Source: Streptomyces physcomitrii
GTDB lineage: Bacteria; Actinomycetota; Actinomycetes; Streptomycetales; Streptomycetaceae
Assembly (NCBI RefSeq): GCF_012273655.1
Contig: NZ_JAAWWP010000004.1
Coordinates: 372,001 to 436,000 of the forward strand
Length of the DNA: 64,000 bases
Direction: 5' to 3'
In this document: positions 41,846 to 53,429 of the stretch, in pieces
Layout of the letters: the number at the start of each line of letters is the position of its first letter
How positions within the stretch are numbered: position 1 is the first letter of the stretch
The notes under the pieces: generated by a model
Database searches by the model: none
What the model was told of the DNA's origin: nothing
Seen by the model: the letters and a program-made list of their open reading frames with translations, nothing else
Position numbers and translations under genes: made by a program

Positions 41846-43621
41846 ATGGCGGTTTCCGTAACCCTTCCGGCGCTCGGCGAGAGCGTCACCGAGGGCACAG
41901 TCACCCGCTGGCTGAAGGCCGAGGGCGAGCGCGTCGAGCAGGACGAGCCGTTGCTGGAGGTCTCGACCGACAAGGTCGACACCGAGATCCCCTCGCCGGC
42001 CGCGGGCACCCTGTCCTCCATCAAGGTCGCCGAGGACGAGACCGTCGAGGTCGGCGCCGAACTGGCCCTCATCGACGACGGCTCCGGCGCGCCCGCCGAG
42101 GACTCCGCCCCGGCCGCCGAACAGGCCCCGGCCGAGGAACCCGAGCAGCCCGCCGAGGCCCCGCAGGCCGAGCAGTCGGAGCCCGCCGAGGAGGCCCCGC
42201 GGCAGGAGGCCTCCGGCGGCGGCTCCGCCGAGGGCACCGACGTGACCCTGCCGGCGCTCGGCGAGTCCGTCACCGAGGGCACCGTGACCCGCTGGCTCAA
42301 GCAGGTCGGCGACAGCGTCGAGGCGGACGAGCCGCTGCTGGAGGTGTCCACCGACAAGGTCGACACCGAGATCCCGGCCCCGGTCGCTGGCACCCTCCTC
42401 GAGATCACCGTGAACGAGGACGAGACCGCCGAGGTCGGCGCCAAGCTCGCGGTGATCGGTGCCGAGGGCGCCGCCCCGGCCGCCCCGAAGCAGGAGGCTC
42501 CCAAGCAGGAGGCGGCTCCCGCCCCCGCGCAGGAGGCCCCGGCCGAGGAGAAGCCCGCCCCGGCTCCGGCCGCCGAGAAGCCGGCTCCGGCTCCCGAGAA
42601 GCCCGCTCCCGCCCCGGCCCGGCCCGCGGCCCCGGCACCCGCCCCGGCCGCGCAGGCTCCGGCGGCTCCGGCCCCGGCGCGCTCCGCCGGTGACGAGGGC
42701 GCGTACGTCACCCCGCTGGTGCGCAAGCTCGCCGCCGAGAACGGTGTCGACCTGGGCGCGGTCAAGGGCACCGGCGTCGGTGGCCGCATCCGCAAGCAGG
42801 ACGTGCTCGCCGCGGCCGAGGCCGCCAGGAGCGCCGCTCCGGCTCCGGCCGCCGCCGCCCCGTCCGCGCCGAGGACCCCGGCCCTGGAGACCTCTCCGCT
42901 GCGCGGCCAGACGGTCAAGATGACCCGGATGCGCAAGGTCATCGGCGACAACATGATGAAGGCGCTGCACGAGCAGGCCCAGCTGACCTCGGTCGTCGAG
43001 GTCGACATCACCAAGCTGATGAAGCTGCGCGGCCGGGCCAAGGACTCCTTCGCCGCCCGCGAGGGCGTCAAGCTGTCCCCGATGCCCTTCTTCGTGAAGG
43101 CCGCCGCCCAGGCGCTGAAGGCCTACCCGGTCGTCAACGCCCGGATCAACGAGTCCGAGGGCACCGTCACCTACTTCGACTCCGAGAACATCGGGATCGC
43201 GGTGGACTCCGAGAAGGGCCTGATGACCCCGGTCATCAAGCGGGCCGGCGACCTCAACCTCGCCGGTATCGCCAAGGCCACCGCGGAGCTGGCGGGCAAG
43301 GTCCGCGGCAGCAAGATCACCCCGGACGAGCTCTCCGGGGCGACCTTCACCATCTCCAACACCGGTTCGCGCGGCGCCCTGTTCGACACGATCATCGTGC
43401 CGCCGGGCCAGGTGGCGATCCTGGGCATCGGCGCCACCGTGCGCCGCCCGGTCGTGGTGGACCACCCCGACCTCGGCGAGACCATCGCGATCCGCGACAT
43501 GACCTACGTCGCGCTCTCCTACGACCACCGTCTGGTGGACGGCGCCGACGCCGCCCGCTACCTGACGGCCGTCAAGGCGATCCTGGAAGCAGGAGAGTTC
43601 GAGGTCGAGCTGGGGCTCTGA
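41846..43621 (+). CDS. sucB: 2-oxo acid dehydrogenase E2, dihydrolipoyl acyltransferase
   Basis: A 591-residue E2 with two lipoyl domains (about 1-77 and 131-208), each with the lipoylation lysine in EVSTDKVDTEIP. Long Ala/Pro linkers follow, then an E3/E1-binding domain (VTPLVRKLAAENGVDL to GRIRKQDVL, about 290-326) and the catalytic core with the active-site SYDHRLVDGADAARYL near the end. Annotation as SucB is conventional; in actinobacteria a single E2 of this type is believed to serve the pyruvate dehydrogenase, and in mycobacteria the orthologue is DlaT. lipB and lipA further on supply its cofactor, and aceE the E1. Confidence 0.94.
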   Translation: MAVSVTLPALGESVTEGTVTRWLKAEGERVEQDEPLLEVSTDKVDTEIPSPAAGTLSSIKVAEDETVEVGAELALIDDGSGAPAEDSAPAAEQAPAEEPEQPAEAPQAEQSEPAEEAPRQEASGGGSAEGTDVTLPALGESVTEGTVTRWLKQVGDSVEADEPLLEVSTDKVDTEIPAPVAGTLLEITVNEDETAEVGAKLAVIGAEGAAPAAPKQEAPKQEAAPAPAQEAPAEEKPAPAPAAEKPAPAPEKPAPAPARPAAPAPAPAAQAPAAPAPARSAGDEGAYVTPLVRKLAAENGVDLGAVKGTGVGGRIRKQDVLAAAEAARSAAPAPAAAAPSAPRTPALETSPLRGQTVKMTRMRKVIGDNMMKALHEQAQLTSVVEVDITKLMKLRGRAKDSFAAREGVKLSPMPFFVKAAAQALKAYPVVNARINESEGTVTYFDSENIGIAVDSEKGLMTPVIKRAGDLNLAGIAKATAELAGKVRGSKITPDELSGATFTISNTGSRGALFDTIIVPPGQVAILGIGATVRRPVVVDHPDLGETIAIRDMTYVALSYDHRLVDGADAARYLTAVKAILEAGEFEVELGL

Positions 43622-43670
43622 GCCCACGGCAGCGGTGACGGGCGTGTAAGGCTCGTCTCACCTGCGCAAA

Positions 43671-43704
43671 GCGCCCCCGTCCGGAGTCTTCCGTACGGGG
43701 GCGC
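43671..43704 (+). terminator. terminator after lpdA-sucB
   Basis: GCGCCCCCGT pairs with ACGGGGGCGC around an inner GGA/TCC stem, 50 bp after the sucB stop. Confidence 0.7.
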
Positions 43705-43807
43705 CGCCGTATTGTCTAGGAGTCACCGCAAGCATTCACCGCTCCCGGCGGCCGCCCGTCCGGGAGCGCCACTCCGAGCCGCAGCCGCGGCAGAAGGAGC
43801 AGCCGTC

Positions 43808-44434
43808 ATGACCGCGACTGTCGTCACCTCCCTGCGCGAACAGATCCGCGAGCACATCGTCGACGGCATCGTCAGCGGGCGCTGGAAGCCGGGCGAGCGG
43901 ATCGTGGAGCGCCGTATCGCGACCGAGCTGGAGGTCAGCCAGACGCCCGTACGCGAGGCGCTGCGGGAGCTGGAGTCGCTGCGGCTGATCGAGTCGGCGC
44001 CGAACAAGGGCGTACGGGTGCGCAATCTGACCGCGGCCGACCTGGAGGAGAGCTATCCGGTGCGGGCGGGCCTGGAGCAGATCGCGGCCGAGCTGGCCGC
44101 CCCGCGGCTCGCCGAGGACTGCTCCGTACTGGAACCGCATGTGGACGCCCTCTACCGCGCCGACCGGGAGAACGACGGCACCGCGCAGGTGCGGCACACC
44201 GTCGCCTTCCACCGGGAACTGGTGCGCGCGGCCCGCAACAGCGTCCTGCTGCACACCTGGGAGGGGCTGGGCATCGAGGTGTTCACGGCCCTGTCGATCC
44301 GCTGGCTGGGCACCGTGCAGCAGTCCTACGCCGAGGAGCACGAGGCCTTGGTGGACGCCTTCCGCGGCCGGGATCCGCGGATAGCCGAGCTGGTGAAGGC
44401 CCATGTCCTGGGGTGCGCTCCGCGCAGCGCCTGA
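43808..44434 (+). CDS. GntR-family (FadR subfamily) transcriptional regulator
   Basis: A 208-residue regulator. The N-terminal winged helix-turn-helix (about 5-70) shows LREQIREHIVDGIVSGRWKPG, LEVSQTPVREALRELESL and GVRVRNLT. The C-terminal all-helical FCD effector domain follows, with conserved metal-site-like residues in the segment FHRELVRAARN. AAGGAG precedes the ATG. Lying between sucB and aceE on the same strand, it is the obvious candidate to regulate aceE, whose promoter holds a perfect palindrome. Pyruvate or another central metabolite would be a natural effector by analogy with PdhR, but this is inference. Confidence 0.92.
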   Translation: MTATVVTSLREQIREHIVDGIVSGRWKPGERIVERRIATELEVSQTPVREALRELESLRLIESAPNKGVRVRNLTAADLEESYPVRAGLEQIAAELAAPRLAEDCSVLEPHVDALYRADRENDGTAQVRHTVAFHRELVRAARNSVLLHTWEGLGIEVFTALSIRWLGTVQQSYAEEHEALVDAFRGRDPRIAELVKAHVLGCAPRSA

Positions 44435-44585
44435 GGCGCCGGGCGGGTCCCGCTCACTCCCCCGCGGCCCCGCTCATCCGTGCTCCGACCTGCGAGAACA
44501 CCCGTATTTTCTGGCACTCGGTGCCCTCTTTCGCGACACTCCATGCCGACTTTCGCCGGTGGCGGCAGATTTTGCCCGGGAAACT

Positions 44586-44615
44586 TTGATCGATCATCGA
44601 TCGGATGCTTAGAGT
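44586..44615 (+). promoter_or_regulatory. aceE promoter with overlapping palindromic operator
   Basis: A -35 TTGATC (44586-44591) and -10 TAGAGT (44610-44615) are 18 bases apart. GATCGAT-N-ATCGATC, a perfect 7-1-7 palindrome at 44588-44602, covers the -35 and spacer. The position favours a repressor, most simply the GntR protein encoded 150 bp upstream. Confidence 0.6.
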
Positions 44616-44705
44616 CGGATCCGGCTGTCCCCGACCGGGGCGCCTTCGCCCTGTCCTGCCAAAGACCTGGGCACCCCCACCCCCTTTCGACCGGAAGGCG
44701 GCGTC

Positions 44706-47405
<2,700 letters not shown>

Positions 47406-47420
47406 CCGCACGCCCGCGCC

Positions 47421-47453
47421 GGAGGGGCCGTCCCGTAGGGGGGCGGCCCCTCC
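47421..47453. terminator. terminator after aceE
   Basis: GGAGGGGCCG/CGGCCCCTCC plus four inner pairs make a 14-bp stem 15 bp beyond the aceE stop and before the converging DUF1059 gene. Confidence 0.75.
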
Positions 47454-47483
47454 GCCTGCGCGCGGCCCGGTCGGGGCCGCGGC

Positions 47484-47675
47484 TCAGGCGTGCTCGGGGA
47501 CCTCGTCCTTGAGGGAGGAGCGGATCTGCTGCCGCAGGTCGAGGCTGTCGGCGTGCTGGTGCACGGAGACGGCGTGCTCGGTGGCGGCGCGGACCACTTC
47601 CTCCTCCTCACCGGAGATGGTGAGCGTGCATCCCGATTCACTGGGGAAGTCCCGGCAGTCCACTACTTTCCGCAT
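47484..47675 (-). CDS. DUF1059 domain protein
   Basis: A 63-residue soluble protein with MRKVVDCRDFPSESGCTLTISG at its start (two cysteines, about residues 7 and 16) and an ATEHAVSVHQH helix, the pattern of DUF1059. GAGGTG lies a few bases before the ATG. Function is unknown. It converges on aceE and is divergent from the DUF4240 gene by 162 bp. Confidence 0.85.
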   Translation of the reverse strand: MRKVVDCRDFPSESGCTLTISGEEEEVVRAATEHAVSVHQHADSLDLRQQIRSSLKDEVPEHA

Positions 47676-47837
47676 GACACACCTCTTCGGCTCGACTGGC
47701 CTTCCTCCCTTTTCAGGCTATACCTGCCTGATTCACGCAAAGGGTGCCGCCGTGTACTCCCGCCGCACCGGGCAGCTCACATGACTAGCGCGGTTCCGAG
47801 TGCGCCGCCCCTCGCCAGGCACGATGCTGGACCCGTG

Positions 47838-48356
47838 ATGGACGAGACGGAGTTCTGGGAGATCGTGGACCGCACGCGCGAGGCCGCGGGGGGCGATCCC
47901 GAGGAGCACGCCGACCTCCTCGTCGACCGGCTGCTCGGCCTGGACCCGGACGCCGTCCTCGACTTCGCCCGCCACTTCGAGTCCCGCTACCACCGCGCCT
48001 ACCGCTGGGATCTGTGGGGCGCGGCCTGGGTGCTGCTCGACGGGGTGAGCGACGACGCCTTCGACTTCTTCCGCTGCTGGCTCATCGGCCAGGGCCGGGA
48101 GGTCTTCGAGGGCGCCCTGCACGACCCGGACTCCCTCGCCGACCTCCTCGACACCTTCGACGAGGAGACCGACGGCGACGGCGAGGACCTCGGCTACGCC
48201 GCCGACGAGGCCTACGAGCAGCTCACCGGCACCGTCGCCCCCGACCTCGGACTCCCGGCCGCCCCCGAGGAGCCGGAGGGCACCGCCCTCGACTTCGAGG
48301 ACGACGCGGTGCTCGCCGCCCGCTACCCGCGCCTGTGGGAGCGCTTCAGTGGCTGA
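47838..48356 (+). CDS. DUF4240 domain protein
   Basis: A 172-residue acidic protein starting MDETEFWEIVDRTREAA, with LARHF-like helices, WDLWGAAWVLLDGVSDDAFDFFRCWLIGQG and YAADEAYEQLTG. These identify DUF4240, a family of unknown function. An adjacent in-frame GTG at 47835 could also be the start; no clear ribosome site helps choose. It converges on the tyrosinase gene. Confidence 0.85.
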   Translation: MDETEFWEIVDRTREAAGGDPEEHADLLVDRLLGLDPDAVLDFARHFESRYHRAYRWDLWGAAWVLLDGVSDDAFDFFRCWLIGQGREVFEGALHDPDSLADLLDTFDEETDGDGEDLGYAADEAYEQLTGTVAPDLGLPAAPEEPEGTALDFEDDAVLAARYPRLWERFSG

Positions 48357-48413
48357 GGCCTCCGGGCCCGGTCGGCGGGGCCGGGCGCAGGCCCCGTCCC
48401 GCGACGGCGAGGC

Positions 48414-49268
48414 TCAGGCCCCCGGGCCCCCTCCCGCCCCCGTCTCCGCATCGGTGTCATAGGCGTAGAACCGGGTGTGGTCCAGCATGTCCGCGGGGGT
48501 CACATCGCCCCAGGGCCGCATCGGCTCCTCCAGGCTGACGACATCCCGGGTGGGCCGCCGCGGCAGATAGCCGGAGTCGGGGTGCAGGCGCTGCCAGTCG
48601 GCCCAGAGCTTGTCGACGAAGCAGTGGTGCAGCCAGAAGACCGGGTCGTTCGGCGAGGCACCGGTCGCCATGTGCCCGTCCACCCACTGGTGGACCCGGT
48701 TGTGCAGATTGACCCCGCGCCAGCCCTCCAGCTGGTTGCGGAAGCCCTCCGCGCGGCTGTGCCAGGGGGACTGGTCGTAGGTGGACAGGGCCAGTACGGA
48801 GTCCAGCTCGGCCCGGGTCGGCAGCCGTACGCCGCCGCCGGCCCCGAGCGAGCGGCGCAGGAAGTCCCGCGAGTCGACCCGGACGCTGATCCGCCATCGG
48901 CCGCCGCCGCGCGCGAAGGGGCCCGTCGTCACCTGGCCGTCGGCGGCCCGCCCGGTGCCGCCGAGGAAGTCCCCGGTCCACGGCGCCGCCTCGGGGTCCT
49001 GGTCCATCGTCCAGTCCCAGTAGGGGAGTTCGACCGTGTCGTCGATGCCCCGCAGCTCCTCCTCGAAGTCCAGGAGGAAGCGGCGGTGCCAGGGCAGGAA
49101 GGACGGGCCGCGGTGCGCCACGCGCGGCCCGTCGTCGGTGTCGCTCATCACGAACTCCTGGTGCGTGCGCACGAAACGGTCGTAGCGGCCACGGCGTTTG
49201 AGGGCGAGTACGGCCTCGACGAAGTTCTGCTTCTCGGCGTCGGTCAGCGTCGCCTGGTTCTTGCGCAT
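48414..49268 (-). CDS. melC2: tyrosinase
   Basis: A 284-residue type-3 copper enzyme that hydroxylates monophenols and oxidises diphenols, giving melanin. The CuA ligands are in RYDRFVRTHQEF and VAHRGPSFLPWHRRFLLDFE; the CuB ligands are in NLHNRVHQWVDGHM and DPVFWLHHCFVDKLWADWQ. There is no signal peptide: in Streptomyces it is exported with MelC1 through the Tat route. The ATG at 49268 follows melC1 by 28 bp, so the pair form an operon. In S. coelicolor, as I recall, melC lies elsewhere in the genome, so its location here may be a rearrangement or transfer. Confidence 0.95.
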   Translation of the reverse strand: MRKNQATLTDAEKQNFVEAVLALKRRGRYDRFVRTHQEFVMSDTDDGPRVAHRGPSFLPWHRRFLLDFEEELRGIDDTVELPYWDWTMDQDPEAAPWTGDFLGGTGRAADGQVTTGPFARGGGRWRISVRVDSRDFLRRSLGAGGGVRLPTRAELDSVLALSTYDQSPWHSRAEGFRNQLEGWRGVNLHNRVHQWVDGHMATGASPNDPVFWLHHCFVDKLWADWQRLHPDSGYLPRRPTRDVVSLEEPMRPWGDVTPADMLDHTRFYAYDTDAETGAGGGPGA

Positions 49269-49296
49269 GGTGCGTCTTTCCTGTCCTCGGCGGGGG

Positions 49297-49749
49297 TCAA
49301 GGGAGCGGTATGAGGGCGGCGCCGTCGAGCGCGTCGACGGCACCGCGGGCGAGGGCGCGGAGGTCGTCGTAGGTCTGGTAGTGGTTGACGACGCTGATCC
49401 AGCTGCCGTCGGCGTTCCGCATGAGGTGCAGGTCCCTGCCGTCGACGAGGACCCGCGCGCCGCCGCCGTGCCGGTCGTGGCCGTGGCCGCCGGAGCGGTG
49501 GTGCCCGTCGCCGCCGGGCCCGTGGTGGGTCACCGGTTCCGTCCAGCCCTGGATGCGGCGGCCCCGGTACACCTCGTCGAAGCGCATCGGCCCGTCGGGC
49601 GCCGCCCGCCCGGCCGGTCCGTTCTCCGGCAGCGCGGCCAGGGCCGGCGGGGTCGCGGCGGCCAGACCGGCGAGGGCGAGGCCCGAACCGATCAGCATCC
49701 GGCGCCTGTTGGGGTGGGCGGCGTGCCGTCCCGCGTGATGTCCGTCCAT
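49297..49749 (-). CDS. melC1: tyrosinase cofactor / copper chaperone
   Basis: A 150-residue protein with a twin-arginine signal ([18 protein letters not shown], about residues 15-32). The mature part is His-rich ([20 protein letters not shown]) and closes with [20 protein letters not shown] and [15 protein letters not shown]. MelC1 delivers copper to MelC2 and carries it out through Tat. The start ATG at 49749 has AGG nine bases upstream; the ATG at 49764 has its purines too close. The His-rich insertion is longer than I recall from other MelC1 proteins. Confidence 0.9.
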   Translation of the reverse strand: MDGHHAGRHAAHPNRRRMLIGSGLALAGLAAATPPALAALPENGPAGRAAPDGPMRFDEVYRGRRIQGWTEPVTHHGPGGDGHHRSGGHGHDRHGGGARVLVDGRDLHLMRNADGSWISVVNHYQTYDDLRALARGAVDALDGAALIPLP

Positions 49750-50010
49750 GTGGTGGTTCCTCATCCCTTTCGCAGACACGTCGTCAGCGATGCCATGATC
49801 GAAAGGGGAACCTGAGGCTTTGATGAGGAGACGGCCCCCGCGCCCGTGGGACCCGCCACCCGCCCGGCCCGTGACACCGGTCACCCGCCCCGCCGGTGGC
49901 GGCGAGGGCTCGCTCCCCGCCCGCCCCGACCGGGAAAGGGGCGGGAACTCGCCGTACGCGACGGCCTGTTAGTCGGCCCCCGCGCGGCCCGGATGCGCGA
50001 GGATGCCCTC

Positions 50011-50907
50011 ATGCGCATCGCGGTCGCCGGCTCGTCCGGACTCATCGGCACGGCACTCGTACGTTCCCTGAACAGCGAAGGACACGAGGTGGTCCGGCTG
50101 GTCAGGCGGGACCCCAGAGCGGGCAACGAGGTCCGCTGGGACCCCGCGGCCGGACGGCTCGAAGCGGCCGGACTGGCGGGCTGCGAGGCGGTGGTGAACC
50201 TCGCCGGTGCCGGGGTGGGCGACCACCGCTGGACGCCGGAGTACAAGCAGCGGATCCACGACAGCCGGGTGGACAGCACCGCCACCCTGGCCACGGCCCT
50301 CGCCGCGCTCTCCCCCGGCGAACGCCCCCGGGTCCTCGTCAACGGCAGCGCCATCGGCTACTACGGGGACACCGGCGCCCGCATCGTCAACGAGGACTCC
50401 CCGGCGGGCGAGGGCTTCCTGCCGGAGCTGTGCGTGGAGTGGGAGGGCGCCGCGGCACCGGCCGCGGAGGCGGGCGTACGGACCGTGTTCGCCCGCACCG
50501 GCCTGGTGGTCTCGCGCGAGGGCGGCGCCTGGCAGCGGCTGATCCCGCTCTTCCGCGCCGGGCTCGGCGGCCGGATGGGCAACGGCCGCCAGTTCTGGAG
50601 CTTCATCTCCCTGCACGACGAGGTCGCGGCCCTGCGCCACCTCATCGACGAGGAGAGCCTCACGGGCCCGGTGAACCTCACCGCCCCGCACCCGGTGACC
50701 AACGCCGAGGCCACCCGGGCGATGAGCCGGGTCCTGCGGCGGCCCGCGCTCCTTCCCGCCCCGGCCCCGGCCCTGCGACTCGTCCTCGGCGAGATGGCCG
50801 GCGACGTCCTCGGCGGCTCCCGCGTCCTGCCCACCCGGCTCAACGACTCCGGCTTCCGCTTCGCCTTCCCGCACATCGAGGAGGCGATCCGGGCGGCGCT
50901 GGACTGA
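50011..50907 (+). CDS. NAD-dependent epimerase/dehydratase family protein (TIGR01777 type)
   Basis: A 298-residue atypical short-chain dehydrogenase. The dinucleotide site is AVAGSSGLIGTALVRSL (residues 4-20). Family marks are VVNLAGAGVGDHRWT, NGSAIGYYGDTG with the tyrosine of the active site, and the C-terminal DUF1731-like region LRLVLGEMAGDVLGGSRVLP. Related proteins include SulA/YfcH, whose physiological role is poorly known. It stands alone between the melC operon (261 bp away, divergent) and a small membrane-protein gene. Confidence 0.9.
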   Translation: MRIAVAGSSGLIGTALVRSLNSEGHEVVRLVRRDPRAGNEVRWDPAAGRLEAAGLAGCEAVVNLAGAGVGDHRWTPEYKQRIHDSRVDSTATLATALAALSPGERPRVLVNGSAIGYYGDTGARIVNEDSPAGEGFLPELCVEWEGAAAPAAEAGVRTVFARTGLVVSREGGAWQRLIPLFRAGLGGRMGNGRQFWSFISLHDEVAALRHLIDEESLTGPVNLTAPHPVTNAEATRAMSRVLRRPALLPAPAPALRLVLGEMAGDVLGGSRVLPTRLNDSGFRFAFPHIEEAIRAALD

Positions 50908-51033
50908 GGATTGAGGGTCGCGGGATCAGGCCGGCCCCGCCCTGGACTGTCGGCCTTCGGCCTTCGCCCTGGACCGAGGGTCCCGGGGCCGGACCGGTCG
51001 GCCGCCACCCCCGCTCCGGGCGACGCGCACAAC

Positions 51034-51057
51034 GGCCCCCGCCGGAAGGCAGGGGCC
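51034..51057. terminator. hairpin between epimerase and small membrane protein genes
   Basis: GGCCCC-C-GCC-GGAA-GGC-A-GGGGCC is a stable stem with a GGAA tetraloop between two converging genes. Confidence 0.6.
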
Positions 51058-51077
51058 TCGCGCTTGTCCGGGAGCGG

Positions 51078-51296
51078 CTACCGCTCCAGCTCCTCCTGCT
51101 TCAGGGCGAGGCCCAGACCGAAGAACGTCGGCGCCCACTCCCCTACGAAGATGCCCCACCGGTCGGCGCGGTCCACTCCGGCGGACTCGCCCTTCATGGA
51201 CCCCGCCCACGACAGGAACGACAGACCGACGGACACCACCGCCGCCGTGTAGGCGTGCTCGCTGCGCAGGCCCAGCTCGTACAGTTTCTTGATCAT
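51078..51296 (-). CDS. small hydrophobic protein of unknown function
   Basis: A 72-residue protein, MIKKLYELGLRSEHAYTAA at its start, with two weakly hydrophobic stretches (about 17-34 and 48-64). GAGGAG lies eight bases before the ATG. No family is recognised. The 524 bp upstream (to the FAD oxidoreductase at 51821) contain no gene. Confidence 0.65.
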   Translation of the reverse strand: MIKKLYELGLRSEHAYTAAVVSVGLSFLSWAGSMKGESAGVDRADRWGIFVGEWAPTFFGLGLALKQEELER

Positions 51297-51820
51297 GCGG
51301 ACTCCTCGGCTGCTGCCGGAGACGTGCAGGACCCTCCCCACACTCCGCCCCGTCCGGCGGCACGACCAGGCAGTCCCCGCCGAACGAGTGAGCGGCTTCC
51401 GGGCGGGGCACCTCTCGCACGGGCGGGGTCGTCCACCGCGCCAGAGGCGCCGCGAGCGGGAACCTCGCGAGGAGCGACCGGGGTCGAGTGCGTCGCCCCC
51501 TGGCCGGACCCGGTGCGCCTCGCCACAGCCCGAGTCCGACGCCGCAGCCCGCAGTCGGACCGCCACGGCCCGACGCCCCGTCGCCACCGGCCGGATTTCG
51601 GCGGTACCGGCTCGGAGCCCCGCCCCCACAGGGGGGCGCGCAGCAGGATTGACACGCCCCCGCGCACCTCAGTGCGAGCCCCCTGTGCCACCGTGCCCGG
51701 TCGGTGCGCGACCCCCGGTGCGGGGCGGCTGTCCTTACCCTCATGGCCGGACCCGGGTATCGGGCTGACCCGTTGGGGGCATGAGGTTCCCACCAGCCGC
51801 CCGGCGTCAGGGAGGGGCAC
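51297..51820. other. 524-bp intergenic region without a recognised gene
   Basis: No supported coding sequence, RNA fold or repeat was found. A TTGACA hexamer at about 51648 lacks a convincing -10. The FAD oxidoreductase ribosome site AGGGAGGGG is at the right end. Confidence 0.4.
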
Positions 51821-53173
51821 GTGCGAGAGCCGTCGGATCGTGCGGATGTCGTCGTCGTGGGAGCCGGGATGGCCGGACTCAGCGCCGCCCACCGGCTGAC
51901 CTCCGCGGGCTTACGGGTCCGGGTCCTGGAGGCCGCTCCCGAGGTGGGCGGGCGGATGTCCACCGAACTCCTCGACGGCTTCCGGCTCGACCGGCTCGGG
52001 CAGCTGCTGTGCGCCTCGTACCCGGAGCTGCACCGTAACCCGGCGCTCGCGGAACTCATGCTGCGCCCCTTCGCGCCGGGGGTCCTGCTGCACAGCGGCG
52101 GCCGCCACCACCGGGCCGGGGACTTCGCGGGGGTGCGCGGCGGGCGGGGCGCGCTGTCCACCGCGCGCGCCCTCGCGCCCCGGGTGCCGCGCCCGCGGCT
52201 GCCGGGGGCGGCCTTCTCGCCCGCGGGCGGGCCGCTCGGGCAGGCCCGGCTCGGCGCCGCCCTCGCCCGGCTCGCGGCGACCGGGGTCCCGGAGCTGCTC
52301 GCCCGGCCGGAGGCACCCGCCGCCGAGGCGCTGCGGGCACGCGGACTGCCGCCGAAGACCATCGAGGGCTTCGTCCGCCCGCTGCTCGCCGCGCTCCTCG
52401 GCGACCCGGACCTCGGCACCTCCAGCCGGGCGGCCGACCTCGCCCTGTACGCCTTCGCGCGCGGCCCGCTCTGCCTGCCCGAGGGGGGCGCCGCCGAACT
52501 GCCCCGGCTGCTCGCCGCCGCCCTGCCGCCCGGCACCGTACGGACCTCGGTACGGGTCACCTCGGTCTCGGCGGACCGGGTCGGCACCGCCGAACACGGG
52601 CGGCTGCGCTGTCGCGGCGTCCTGGTGGCCACCGGCGCGCGCAGCGCCGCCGCGCTCCTGCCGGGGCTGCGCACGCCCGGCTTCCATCCGCTGACGGTGG
52701 TCCACCACACCGCCGATACGGCCCCGCCGACCGGGCCCGCGCTGCTGCTCGACGCGGACCGGCGGGGCCCCGTGGCGCACACCGCGGTGGTCAGCGAGGT
52801 CGACCCCAGCCGCGCCCCGGCGGGCCGCCCGCTGATCTCCTCGACCGTGCTCGGCACCCCGCCGGACCGCACCTCGAAGGACCTCGACGCCGCGGTACGC
52901 AGGCATCTCGCCCTGCTGTACGGCACCTCCACCGCCCGCTGGGAACTCCTCGCCGTGCACCACACCCCCGACGCCGTCCCCGCGATGCCGCCGCCGCACG
53001 ACCTGCGCCGGGCGGTACGGCTGCTCGCGGGGCTCTACGTCTGCGGCGACCACCGCGACACCGGCACCGTGCAGGGCGCGCTGCACTCCGGCCGCCGCGC
53101 GGCCCGGGCGATCCTTGGCGACCTGGGCGTCCAGCCGGTCGCCGCCGAGGAGCCGATGCCCGCGATCGCCTGA
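51821..53173 (+). CDS. FAD-dependent oxidoreductase (protoporphyrinogen-oxidase/amine-oxidase-like)
   Basis: A 450-residue flavoprotein. The FAD-binding start is VVVVGAGMAGLSAAHRL, followed by RVLEAAPEVGGRMST, and the C-terminal FAD motif is GLYVCGDHRDTGTVQGALHSG. These place it in the flavin amine oxidase / phytoene desaturase / HemY superfamily. No haem or carotenoid genes are adjacent, so the substrate is open. AGGGAGGGG precedes the GTG start. The protein is very Arg/Pro/Ala rich, as is common in this genus. Confidence 0.88.
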   Translation: MREPSDRADVVVVGAGMAGLSAAHRLTSAGLRVRVLEAAPEVGGRMSTELLDGFRLDRLGQLLCASYPELHRNPALAELMLRPFAPGVLLHSGGRHHRAGDFAGVRGGRGALSTARALAPRVPRPRLPGAAFSPAGGPLGQARLGAALARLAATGVPELLARPEAPAAEALRARGLPPKTIEGFVRPLLAALLGDPDLGTSSRAADLALYAFARGPLCLPEGGAAELPRLLAAALPPGTVRTSVRVTSVSADRVGTAEHGRLRCRGVLVATGARSAAALLPGLRTPGFHPLTVVHHTADTAPPTGPALLLDADRRGPVAHTAVVSEVDPSRAPAGRPLISSTVLGTPPDRTSKDLDAAVRRHLALLYGTSTARWELLAVHHTPDAVPAMPPPHDLRRAVRLLAGLYVCGDHRDTGTVQGALHSGRRAARAILGDLGVQPVAAEEPMPAIA

Positions 53174-53240
53174 ACCGCCCGCGGGCACCGGGCAGTTCGG
53201 CCGCGCCACCACGGCGGCCCGGCGCCGCGGCGGGCCTCAA

Positions 53241-53410
53241 CCCGGCGCCGTGGCCGCTTCCGGGGCCGCCTCAGCCCGGTGCCGTGGTGCTGTCCCAACC
53301 GGTGCCGTGGGGCCACGTCTGCCCGGCACCGCGGCCACTTCAGCCCGGCACCTCGGCCACCTGAGCCCGGCACCGCAGCCGCCTCGGCCCGGCGCCTCCG
53401 CCCGCGTCGA
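53241..53410. repeat. imperfect 22-24 bp tandem repeats
   Basis: About seven copies of a unit of the form CCCGGCACCGCGGCCACCTCAG lie between two converging genes. The three central copies (53322-53387) have an exact 22-bp period with roughly 80 percent identity. There are no spacers. Confidence 0.6.
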
Positions 53411-53429
53411 CGCAGCACCTCCGCCCGCC

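Noticed and set aside
51297..51820. A hidden gene in the 524-bp gap
   Set aside because: Open frames on both strands lack ribosome sites, codon bias and any recognisable motif.
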